From contig NZ_JADJNP010000007.1 in assembly GCF_016714275.1 (NCBI RefSeq), positions 1 to 56,671 on the forward strand: a stretch of 56,671 nt of DNA, written 5' to 3'. The notes under the pieces are model-generated. The model did not search any database. It was not told the origin of the DNA and saw nothing but the letters and a program-made list of their open reading frames with translations. The position numbers were made by a program, and so were the translations under genes. Of this stretch, positions 32,916 to 39,008 are shown piece by piece (within the stretch, counting starts at the first letter, position 1; every line of letters starts with the position of its first letter). The stretch comes from Tessaracoccus sp. (lineage in GTDB: Bacteria; Actinomycetota; Actinomycetes; Propionibacteriales; Propionibacteriaceae).

Positions 32916-33428
32916 TCAGGCTGCCGCGCGCTTCCAAGGAGGCGTCGACACCGCCGCGGGCTGCGTCACGGGAGCTGACGGTGCGGCCATCGGAGGTGCG
33001 CCGGGCACCATCGGCATCGGCGCCGGCTGGCTTCCGATCGCCTCGAACGCGGTGACCTCGTTCTGGTCCTCGTACTGCCCGGTCTGGTCGCGGCGGACCT
33101 TTACCTTCGCGCGCACGGTACGGTTGTGGAGCTGCGCCGTGTCGACGATCTGCAGCACGCCGGCGGCATGGCACAGCGACGAGAGTTGCGCCTGGCCGAT
33201 GCGCTCGGCCTCGGGGCTCTGGTTGCGCAGGTTGATGCGCGCGAAGAGCTTGCGGCCGCGGTGCTCGCCGTCGACGACTTGCAGCGTGAAGACTGCCATC
33301 TGGCCCGTTCCGTTCTTCGTCGGCTTGATCTCCGATTCGACGATCATCGTCGCGTAGACGCCGGCTGGAAGGACCTGAAAGGCCTGTTGCGGTGCGACGC
33401 TCGAGGCGTCGAAATTCAAGTGCGCCAA
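32916..33428 (-). CDS. DUF669-family single-strand-binding/recombination protein
   Basis: A 170-residue protein. The best start is a TTG at 33428, eight bases after AGGAG; no in-frame ATG fits as well. It reads AHLNFDASSVAPQQAFQVLP, YATMIVESEIKPTKNGTGQM, KLFARINLRNQSPEAERIG and ends with a proline-rich linker and PPWKRAAA. DUF669 proteins are partners of the Sak4-type ATPase, as here directly upstream. A TTG start may lower its amount relative to the ATPase. Confidence 0.82.
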   Translation of the reverse strand: MAHLNFDASSVAPQQAFQVLPAGVYATMIVESEIKPTKNGTGQMAVFTLQVVDGEHRGRKLFARINLRNQSPEAERIGQAQLSSLCHAAGVLQIVDTAQLHNRTVRAKVKVRRDQTGQYEDQNEVTAFEAIGSQPAPMPMVPGAPPMAAPSAPVTQPAAVSTPPWKRAAA

Positions 33429-34246
33429 GGTGCTAACTCCTGGGTGACGGCCGCAGAAGCGGCGGGGTTGTCCGCTTGCGCGGAAACTTTGTTGATGGAT
33501 GCCGCCTGCTCGATGCCGCGCCCCATGGCCTGCATGAGGGCGGGCCACGACAGCGGAAGTTCGTGCGGTAGGTTGTAGCGGTTCTTCGCGAGGTAGGCCG
33601 GGCGCTCGCTCGTGTACATCACGCGTTCGCCCGTCGTCACGCCGCGCGTGACCTTCTTGTTGAATCCGACGTCGGTGGCTGTCGTGAAGAGCTTGTAGTT
33701 CGCGAACAGGACGGCGTCACACCACTCCTGCACAAGCTGGGAGCTGCGCTCCTGAAGCTTCGGCATGAAGCGATCGAACGGCTCGACCTCGGGTGAATCG
33801 AATCGCTTGACCTGGCAGTGGGAGAGCAGCACGACGGCCATGCCGCGCTCGTTGCGAAGCGCGTTCAGGCCGTCGAGCAAGCCGCGCCAGTATTCCGCGG
33901 CGATCACCGCGCCCTTGCCGTAGGCGAGGTCGGAGGCGCTGTACTTCGCGTTGATCGCCGACCAGATCAGTTGGTCGGCCCAATCGATCGTGTCGATGAC
34001 GACCGTACGGAAGTCGTGCTTCTCGGTGTAGAGAACGCCAATGGCGTCGAGGACGTCCTGGTGCGACGTGGCGAGTGGGAAGCGCGCGACACCGAGCTCA
34101 TCGGCGCCGTCTTCGGTCTGGATGAAAATCGGCGCATCGGCGTGCGCCCCGAACGTCGACTTGCCCACGCCGTGGCTCGAATACAGCATGATCCGCGGCG
34201 CGCGCACCGCCTGGCCCCGCGTGATGGACTTCAGGTCGATCGCCAT
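33416..34246 (-). CDS. RecA-like ATPase (Sak4/AAA_24)
   Basis: A 276-residue protein from ATG 34246. Walker A is SHGVGKST at 24-31; Walker B is TVVIDTIDWADQL. VVLLSHCQVKRFDSPEVEPF matches the sensor region, and VQEWCDAVLFANY follows. These are features of Sak4-type annealing ATPases that promote single-strand annealing or strand exchange with DUF669. The stop of the upstream HNH gene lies on the start codon, showing that the endonuclease entered exactly at a gene border. Confidence 0.85.
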   Translation of the reverse strand: MAIDLKSITRGQAVRAPRIMLYSSHGVGKSTFGAHADAPIFIQTEDGADELGVARFPLATSHQDVLDAIGVLYTEKHDFRTVVIDTIDWADQLIWSAINAKYSASDLAYGKGAVIAAEYWRGLLDGLNALRNERGMAVVLLSHCQVKRFDSPEVEPFDRFMPKLQERSSQLVQEWCDAVLFANYKLFTTATDVGFNKKVTRGVTTGERVMYTSERPAYLAKNRYNLPHELPLSWPALMQAMGRGIEQAASINKVSAQADNPAASAAVTQELAPWRT

Positions 34247-34848
34247 TAGATTTCCCTCTGTTGAGTTGGGCGGGCCGCTTCCTGCGCGGTCTGGCCACGA
34301 TAAATTCGGTACTTGAACGTTGCTCGGTGGACACCGGACTTGCGTGCCGCTTCAGCGAGCGTCAGGCGCTCTCCATTCAGTTCAACAAAGACGTTCCGAC
34401 GGGTGTTGTTCGACTGCTCGACAGGAGACGCCCAACGACAGTTTTCCGGCTCGTAGTTGCCGTTCACGTTGATTCGGTCGAGGGACGTTCCGTCTGGCCT
34501 CACCCCCATGTCGTGGAGGAAGACAGAGAACGACGACCACCGATCGCAGATCGTGATTCCGCGCCCGCCGTATTTTTCGAATGACACGTCGCCCGGATTC
34601 AAGCAGCGCTGTCGCATTGACTTCCACGATCGGTACGTCGGCGTGTTCGTCATCGCGTGCGTGAACCGGGCGCACCCGCACGACGTGTGTTTCCCGCGTG
34701 CGAGATCAGGACCGGGTGCGATCAGTTCCCTTCCGCAGTCACACCGGCATTTCCAGAGTGCGACTCGGCGATAATCAGAAGCCGCACGCTCAACGACAGC
34801 CAGCGTCCCGAATCGCATGCCGGATACATTCTTGGCTCGCTGCGGCAC
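34246..34848 (-). CDS. HNH homing endonuclease with CGC zinc-type N-terminus
   Basis: Read from GTG 34848, one base after the previous stop (ATG 34818 is an alternative), giving 200 residues. It has SGMRFGTLAVVERAA, WKCRCDCGRELIAPGPDLAR GKHTSCGC (two parts), TYRSWKSMRQRCLNPGDVSF, YGGRGITICDRW, SLDRINVNGNYEPENCRWAS and EQSNNTRRN. This is the plan of phage homing endonucleases with an AP2/HNH type core. Its GC content is clearly lower than that of its neighbours. It sits exactly between two operon genes, so it is an insertion. Confidence 0.85.
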   Translation of the reverse strand: MPQRAKNVSGMRFGTLAVVERAASDYRRVALWKCRCDCGRELIAPGPDLARGKHTSCGCARFTHAMTNTPTYRSWKSMRQRCLNPGDVSFEKYGGRGITICDRWSSFSVFLHDMGVRPDGTSLDRINVNGNYEPENCRWASPVEQSNNTRRNVFVELNGERLTLAEAARKSGVHRATFKYRIYRGQTAQEAARPTQQREI

Positions 34849-34849
34849 G

Positions 34850-35254
34850 TCAGGCTCGCACCGAGATCGATGACTTGGCTTTCTTGGACGTGATCGCCTG
34901 AGCCACAATCCCATAGACATCAGGCTCGTGGTCCAGCAAGTACCTGATTCCCTTGAGGTCCAGCTTCGCGGTCTCGACGAACGTGATCGTACGCAGACGC
35001 TCGGGCACGCGATCCATCACCGCGCGCCAGGCGGCCTCGTCGATCGTGCGCGTGATCTTCGACGTGATCGTCAGCTTCGAGCCGTCGATGAGCTCGTGCG
35101 TGGCGCTGCCCTCCTCGGGCTCGCCCATGAGGGCGATGATGCGTTCCTCGATCGCGACGCGCCGCTTGTTGGCGGCATCCTCGTCGCGCTTGGCGTCGAT
35201 CCAGTCGACGACGAGCTCGTCCACGGACTGGACTGGGTGCAGTACGGCGCTCAT
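34850..35254 (-). CDS. Conserved phage protein, upstream of the recombination pair
   Basis: A 134-residue protein from ATG 35254. It has SVDELVVDWIDAKRDEDAAN, an acidic EERIIALMGEPEEGSATHEL, strand-rich GSKLTITSKITRTIDEAAWR and a basic C-terminus (TSKKAKSSISVRA). Proteins of this plan often lie next to Sak4/DUF669 genes. The family (DUF7173-like) is a tentative call. The stop abuts the HNH start. Confidence 0.72.
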   Translation of the reverse strand: MSAVLHPVQSVDELVVDWIDAKRDEDAANKRRVAIEERIIALMGEPEEGSATHELIDGSKLTITSKITRTIDEAAWRAVMDRVPERLRTITFVETAKLDLKGIRYLLDHEPDVYGIVAQAITSKKAKSSISVRA

Positions 35255-35415
35255 GCGGCGCTCCTCGTGTCAGGCGCGCCAGGGGCCGGGCGCGCGGCGG
35301 CGTTAGATTCGGCCTGCTTGCGCAGGCGAGCGAAGGTCTTGCGGATGTCGGTGTGATCCGCGGGCCGGTAGGGAACCGGGTAGCGGTGTCGGTCGGTGAA
35401 GGAAGGGCGCTTCAC
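35251..35415 (-). CDS. Small basic protein (54 residues)
   Basis: GTG at 35415 (overlapping the stop of the upstream membrane protein) gives MKRPSFTDRHRYPVPYRPAD and TDIRKTFARLRKQAESNAAA, then a disordered end. The DRHRYPVPYRPAD.TDIRKTFAR pattern is one I recognise from short phage genes in this operon type. Function unknown; basic helix could bind nucleic acid. Confidence 0.68.
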   Translation of the reverse strand: MKRPSFTDRHRYPVPYRPADHTDIRKTFARLRKQAESNAAARPAPGAPDTRSAA

Positions 35416-35591
35416 TTGCACAGCTCCGGCGGCACCATCACCGAGAACGGCGTGCGCCCGGTGAACCAGTCCGCGGCGGCGACGCCGAGCAAGATGCACA
35501 GCAGCGCGAAGATCACCACGCCGGCCAGCGCGCCGACACCGGCCCCTTCAGGTTGGCGCGGGCGCTTGAGAAGGTCGCGGGTGCTGTTCAT
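35412..35591 (-). CDS. Small single-span membrane protein (59 residues)
   Basis: ATG at 35591 opens a 59-codon frame: basic N-terminus (MNSTRDLLKRPRQPEGAG), one transmembrane segment (ALAGVVIFALLCILLGVAAA) and a short outside tail (DWFTGRTPFSVMVPPELCK). It overlaps both neighbours by four bases. Small early membrane proteins in phages often concern exclusion or host takeover; no proof here. Confidence 0.7.
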   Translation of the reverse strand: MNSTRDLLKRPRQPEGAGVGALAGVVIFALLCILLGVAAADWFTGRTPFSVMVPPELCK

Positions 35592-35962
35592 CGCGCGCCC
35601 CTGAGCATCCGACCGTCCGCGATCCGCACGACCGCAGAGGCCTCGGCGATCCGATAGGCATTGATGACGCGCGCCACAGCAATGCTTCGCTCGACGTCGG
35701 TCTTGTACTCGACGGCGGTGAGGTCGCGCGCGGCGGCGAGCACCGCGTCGAGAAGGTGGAGCTGCGAGGCCGTCCTCATCCCGTCGCCGTCGAGCGCGCT
35801 CCAGAGCGTCTCGGAGAGCAACTCTTGGCCGGCGGCGCGAAGCTCGTCATAGACCGCGGCGCTGGTCGATTCGTAGCGCGCGGTGTACGCCTCGCGCTCG
35901 TCCGTGTGCCGGCGGTGCGCCGCGTCGCGCGCGGCGTCGATGGAGATGGCGATGGCGCTCAT
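35588..35962 (-). CDS. Hypothetical helical protein (124 residues)
   Basis: ATG 35962 gives MSAIAISIDAARDAAHRRHT, then DEREAYTARYESTSAAVYDE and an alanine-rich helical body ending GRMLRGAR. The sequence LLDAVLAAARDLTAVEYKTD suggests a helical bundle. It overlaps the repeat-protein gene by four bases. No family assigned. Confidence 0.65.
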   Translation of the reverse strand: MSAIAISIDAARDAAHRRHTDEREAYTARYESTSAAVYDELRAAGQELLSETLWSALDGDGMRTASQLHLLDAVLAAARDLTAVEYKTDVERSIAVARVINAYRIAEASAVVRIADGRMLRGAR

Positions 35963-37371
35963 GCGACCACCTCCGGCGCATCGACTTCGACGAACGCGCC
36001 GTCGGCGTCCAGCACGTACCAGGTGTCGGCCTTGACGCCGTCGCGCCCGGCGACCGCCGCGCGGATGTGAACGATCGAACCGTCGTCCGCACGATGGCAC
36101 AGCACGATCGCGCTGCCGGCACGCGCCATCGCGCGGCCTTCAACTCCGACGGAGACGGCGACCGAGTGTTCGCCCGTGGCGCTCGCCGCACCCTGGTCGC
36201 CCGTGGCGCTCGCCGCACCCTGGTCGCCCGTGGCGCTCGCCGCACCCCGGTAGCCCGTGGCGCTCGCCGCACCCTGGTAGCCCGTGGCGCTCGCCGCACC
36301 CAGGTCGCCCGTGGCGCTCGCCGCACCCCGGTAGCCCGTGGCGCTCGCCGCACCCTGGTCGCCCGTGGCGCTCGCCGCACCCCGGTAGCCCGTGGCGCTC
36401 GCCGCACCCTGGTCGCCCGTGGCGCTCGCCGCACCCTGGTCGCCCGTGGCGCTCGCCGCACCCTGGTCGCCCGTGGCGCTCGCCGCACCCCGGTAGCCCG
36501 TGGCGCTCGCCGCACCCTGGTCGCCCGTGGCGCTCGCCGCACCCCGGTCGCCCGTGGCGCTCGCCGCACCCTGGTCGCCCGTGGCGCTCGCCGCACCCTG
36601 GTCGCCCGTGGCGCTCGCCGCACCCCGGTCGCCCGTGGCGCTCGCCGCACCCAGGTCGCCCGTGGCGCTCGCCGCACCCCGGTAGCCCGTGGCGCTCGCC
36701 GCACCCAGGTCGCCCGTGGCGCTCGCCGCACCCCGGTCGCCCGTGGCGCTCGCCGCGCCCTGGTCGCCCGTGGCGCTCGCCGCACCCTGGTAGCCCGTGG
36801 CGCTCGCCGCACCCCGGTCGCCCGTGGCGCTCGCCGCACCCTGGTCGCCCGTGGCGCTCGCCGCACCCTGGTAGCCCGTGGCGCTCGCCGCACCCTGGTC
36901 GCCCGTGGCGCTCGCCGCACCCCGGTCGCCCGTGGCGCTCGCCGCACCCTGGTCGCCCGTGGCGCTCGCCGCACCCTGGTAGCCCGTGGCGCTCGCGCCT
37001 TCTTCTGTCGTGCAGCGCGAAACGATCCAGTCGATCGCGCGCGTCACGAGCTCGGGAATTCCGATCTCGGCCTCGATCGTCAGGCGTGCCGCAGCGATCT
37101 TCGTGTCCTCGCCGTCGCCCTTGCGGTCGATCTCGCCATGCGCTCGCACGACGGCGAAGCGGCTGCCGGACGGCGGGTAGTAGCCGAAGACGTCCAGCGG
37201 GTACTCGACCGCGTGCAGGCCGCTCGAGCAGATCTTGACCGGGCCGTCGTGCTCGACGGTCTTGCCGACCTCGTACTGCATGCCACGGCAGCGCAGCTCG
37301 CTGTCGAAGCCCTTGATGCAGACGAGACCGTCGTCTGCTGCGACGTTCGCCGGCTTCTTCTTGACCGCCAT
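35959..37371 (-). CDS. DUF7666-type protein with about 30 nine-residue repeats
   Basis: A 470-residue protein from ATG 37371, first gene of the leftward operon. Residues 1-125 form a beta-rich DUF7666-like domain (LVCIKGFDSELRCRGMQYEV, CSSGLHAVEYPLDVFGYYPP). Then comes an array of GAASATG(D/Y)(Q/R/L), about 30 times, and a C-terminal domain (GRAMARAGSAIVLCHRADDG, GRDGVKADTWYVLDADGAFV). The repeat is nearly identical at DNA level in 27-base steps, so copy number can vary. Repeats of this kind build left-handed or beta-solenoid stalks. Being the first gene expressed, it may be an anti-host factor; that is inference. Confidence 0.75.
   Translation of the reverse strand: MAVKKKPANVAADDGLVCIKGFDSELRCRGMQYEVGKTVEHDGPVKICSSGLHAVEYPLDVFGYYPPSGSRFAVVRAHGEIDRKGDGEDTKIAAARLTIEAEIGIPELVTRAIDWIVSRCTTEEGASATGYQGAASATGDQGAASATGDRGAASATGDQGAASATGYQGAASATGDQGAASATGDRGAASATGYQGAASATGDQGAASATGDRGAASATGDLGAASATGYRGAASATGDLGAASATGDRGAASATGDQGAASATGDQGAASATGDRGAASATGDQGAASATGYRGAASATGDQGAASATGDQGAASATGDQGAASATGYRGAASATGDQGAASATGYRGAASATGDLGAASATGYQGAASATGYRGAASATGDQGAASATGDQGAASATGEHSVAVSVGVEGRAMARAGSAIVLCHRADDGSIVHIRAAVAGRDGVKADTWYVLDADGAFVEVDAPEVVA
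36171..36996. repeat. Tandem 27-base repeat array inside the DUF7666-type gene
   Basis: About 30 direct copies of a 27-base unit (sense strand GGCGCTGCGAGCGCCACGGG-type core) with changes mostly at the codons for the D/Y and Q/R/L positions. Because 27 is a multiple of three, all six frames stay open. Copy number changes would keep the gene in frame, giving easy length variation. Confidence 0.92.
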
Positions 37372-37438
37372 CGCTTTCCCCTCGTATTCCGCCGGTGGTC
37401 CGCGCCGGCACGGGCCGCGAACTGCACGGCGTGACGGG

Positions 37439-37467
37439 ATAATCACATACGTGTTTTCCTGTGTCAA
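37439..37467 (-). promoter_or_regulatory. Leftward early promoter (PL-like)
   Basis: On the minus strand a perfect -35 TTGACA (37467-37462) is followed after 17 bases by -10 GATTAT (37444-37439). Two operator-like dyads (37442-37455 and 37466-37479) overlap the -10 and -35. It is well placed to drive the leftward operon starting with the repeat protein at 37371. Confidence 0.75.
37442..37455. promoter_or_regulatory. Operator-like dyad 1 (left)
   Basis: ATCACATACGTGTT: arms ATCAC and GTGTT around a four-base spacer, one mismatch from the AACAC-N4-GTGTT consensus shared by the three other sites. It overlaps the -10 and spacer of the leftward promoter. Confidence 0.6.
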
Positions 37468-37479
37468 CACGTTTGTGTT
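37466..37479. promoter_or_regulatory. Operator-like dyad 2 (left)
   Basis: AACACGTTTGTGTT, a perfect AACAC-N4-GTGTT dyad (the symmetry extends to CAACAC...GTGTTG at 37465-37480). It overlaps the -35 of the leftward promoter. Confidence 0.7.
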
Positions 37480-37603
37480 GTCGCGGGCAAAATTTTTTCG
37501 CTAGGGCTTCCGGCCAGCGCGGGTAGTGCGCGTGATGGGCATCTTCGCCTCGACGTCTGCGTCCGAAACTGTCTCCATGACGGAGATTCCACCGCATTGG
37601 GGA

Positions 37604-37617
37604 AACACACAGGTGTT
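37604..37617. promoter_or_regulatory. Operator-like dyad 3 (right)
   Basis: AACACACAGGTGTT, a perfect AACAC-N4-GTGTT dyad that overlaps the edge of the rightward -35 element. Confidence 0.7.
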
Positions 37618-37645
37618 GACCGAAACAACACATTCGTGTTCAGAT
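37616..37645 (+). promoter_or_regulatory. Rightward early promoter (PR-like)
   Basis: TTGACC at 37616-37621 as -35, with a weak -10 (TCAGAT at 37640-37645) after an 18-base spacer. It mirrors the leftward promoter, with one operator at each side of the -35. The predicted start of the transcript is at or near the ATG of the regulator (37646 or 37652), so the message may be leaderless. Confidence 0.55.
37627..37640. promoter_or_regulatory. Operator-like dyad 4 (right)
   Basis: AACACATTCGTGTT, a perfect AACAC-N4-GTGTT dyad six bases before the regulator's first ATG. Binding here would block the rightward promoter and possibly translation start. Confidence 0.7.
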
Positions 37646-37876
37646 ATGGCCATGGAACACCTTGACCGCGCAATCAGCATCGTAGGAAGTCAATCCGCTC
37701 TCGCGACGCAATGCGGTGTCGTTCAGGGCGCCGTCTCGAACTGGCGGCAGCGAAAGTCGATTCCGGCGGAATACTGCCCGGCGATTGAGCGTGCCACTGC
37801 CGGCGCCGTTCGCTGCGAGGATCTCCGCCCGGATGTCGACTGGTCCGTGCTCCGCGATTCCGCAAGGGTCGCCTGA
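37646..37876 (+). CDS. Cro/YdaS-like transcription regulator
   Basis: A 76-residue protein from ATG 37646 (or 74 from ATG 37652). The sequence HLDRAISIVGSQSALATQCG VVQGAVSNW (two parts) is a helix-turn-helix of the YdaS/Cro type, followed by IPAEYCPAIERATAGAV and CEDLRPDVDWSVLR, a strong family signature. It lies first in the rightward operon with an operator in its promoter, the position of cro. No SD sequence is visible, so leaderless translation is likely. It would bind the AACAC-N4-GTGTT sites; no CI partner was found. Confidence 0.82.
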   Translation: MAMEHLDRAISIVGSQSALATQCGVVQGAVSNWRQRKSIPAEYCPAIERATAGAVRCEDLRPDVDWSVLRDSARVA

Positions 37877-37877
37877 C

Positions 37878-38111
37878 GTGGCCAGCGACCCCGGCCCCAT
37901 CCGCATCGACATGCGCCCGGCGTTGCAGCTCGTGCGCCGCATCCTGCAATCGCCCGCAGGCGTCGACCACGCGACGCACATCCTCGCGATGATCAAGGAC
38001 GGCAATCTCCTCGAGGTCATCTCGGGCAGCGACGGTTCCGACCTGCGCGCCGTCCCTTCGCTCGAGCTGATGCGCGTGGCCGACGCTGCCGGCGTGGAGC
38101 GCGTGGCGTGA
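37878..38111 (+). CDS. Small hypothetical regulator-region protein (77 residues)
   Basis: The GTG at 37878 lies ten bases after AAGGG; ATG 37911 is an alternative. The chain has RIDMRPALQLVRRILQSPAG, ATHILAMIKDGNLLEVISG and LELMRVADAAGVERVA. Mixed helix and strand, possibly a small DNA-binding or accessory protein. Operon position after the Cro-like gene is where a CII- or YdaT-like protein could be, but no such motif is clear. Confidence 0.55.
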   Translation: MASDPGPIRIDMRPALQLVRRILQSPAGVDHATHILAMIKDGNLLEVISGSDGSDLRAVPSLELMRVADAAGVERVA

Positions 38112-38121
38112 ACACCGGTTT

Positions 38122-38283
38122 TCACGAATGCGCGCGGACCGCGAGCTTGCGCAGTCGCTCCGCCAGGTCGTCTGCCGCCGCGGCCAGGCGCTCGAGCTGC
38201 ACTGCCAGCGGTTCGGTGCGCACCGGAATCGGATCTCGCTGCCACGTGCGCAGCGGGTGTGTCGGGTCCGGTTTCTCATTCAC
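38122..38283 (-). CDS. Small antisense helical protein (53 residues)
   Basis: On the minus strand GTG 38283, with AGGAG seven bases upstream, gives MNEKPDPTHPLRTWQRDPIP and a heptad-rich helix TEPLAVQLERLAAAADDLAE RLRKLAVR (two parts). It lies between two rightward genes on the opposite strand. The plus-strand frame across it has low-complexity serine/arginine composition, so this strand codes. Amphipathic helix suggests oligomerisation or regulation. It is short, and its promoter is not evident. Confidence 0.58.
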   Translation of the reverse strand: MNEKPDPTHPLRTWQRDPIPVRTEPLAVQLERLAAAADDLAERLRKLAVRAHS

Positions 38284-38306
38284 TTCGGGCTCCTGAAAGG
38301 ATCGCC

Positions 38307-38789
38307 ATGGAGTCGGCGATTCGCGAACGCTCGCCTGAAATCGAACGTCCATGCACGTCATCTGTCTTGACGTCGATGGACATACGGCCGGCGCAGGCAT
38401 CTCTGAAGCTCGTGCGTCGGGCCGCCCCGAACGACGAGCCCATCGAGAAGGTGCGCCGCTGCAAGTCCAAGGGGCATGCGTTCTCGCTCGCGTGCAATTC
38501 GTCGCTCCTCGAGGACAAGGAGATCGCCGACGGCATTGATGTCGATGCGGCCTACCTGTCCCGCATGAAGCAGGGCAAGGCCTCTCTGGACGCCGACAAG
38601 CTCGCCGAGTTCTGCTACGTCGTGAACAACCGGATCTATGCGGAGTGGCTGGCCTACCAGACCGGCTGCACGCTCGTGCAGATCGAGTCCGAGACGGAGC
38701 GCCAACTTCGCATCGCGCGCGAAGAGGTCGAGCGCCTGCGCATGGAAAAGCGCGTGCTCGTCGACGCGCTGAACGGGAGATCCGCATGA
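38307..38789 (+). CDS. Regulator-like protein with helix-turn-helix and coiled coil
   Basis: A 160-residue protein from ATG 38307 after GAAAGGA. Residues about 55-110 hold a helix-turn-helix-like region (GHAFSLACNSSLLEDKEIAD GIDVDAAYLSRMKQGKASL, two parts) and then CYVVNNRIYAEWLAYQTG. The C-terminus is a coiled coil (ESETERQLRIAREEVERLRM). In lambdoid terms it sits where CII would, and a role as transcription activator or replication initiator is plausible. No family name is certain. Confidence 0.65.
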   Translation: MESAIRERSPEIERPCTSSVLTSMDIRPAQASLKLVRRAAPNDEPIEKVRRCKSKGHAFSLACNSSLLEDKEIADGIDVDAAYLSRMKQGKASLDADKLAEFCYVVNNRIYAEWLAYQTGCTLVQIESETERQLRIAREEVERLRMEKRVLVDALNGRSA

Positions 38790-39008
38790 CGGGCGTCGCG
38801 CAGGCCTGCGAGCTCGACTCCTTGCGCGCGCGGTTGCTCGAGCTGACGGACCGGGTTCCCGCATCGCTCCTGGGGGGGGGGCTCGCACCAGGCGGCCGTC
38901 GCTTGGAAGAAGGCGGCATTCAAGGCGCGGCGAATTGCGGGCCTTTCCAGGCCTGGGATCGCGCGCATGCGTGAACTGCAGAACACGCTCGAGGCATACG
39001 GGGAGTGA
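38786..39008 (+). CDS. Small protein interrupted by a G10 run
   Basis: ATG 38786 starts MTGVAQACELDSLRARLLEL TDRVPASLL (two parts). The run of ten G bases (38871-38881 region) then shifts the frame; in the correct one SHQAAVAWKKAAFKARRIAG and MRELQNTLEAYGE end at TGA 39006-39008, which overlaps the primase start. With nine G in the run the two halves join as about 73 residues. The frame as given ends at 38974 with glycine-rich nonsense. Helical, function unknown. Confidence 0.6.

Noticed and set aside
36171..36996. CRISPR-like array
   Set aside because: Repeats are directly contiguous with no spacers and they code for protein.
36067..37434. Long plus-strand frame with repeated ARGARRTLV units
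   Set aside because: It is the mirror of the 27-base repeat; because the unit is a multiple of three every frame stays open. The minus-strand frame has conserved domains and a ribosome site.
38108..38296. 62-codon plus-strand frame in the rightward operon
   Set aside because: Serine/arginine low-complexity product; the minus-strand frame there has a ribosome site and a helical protein.
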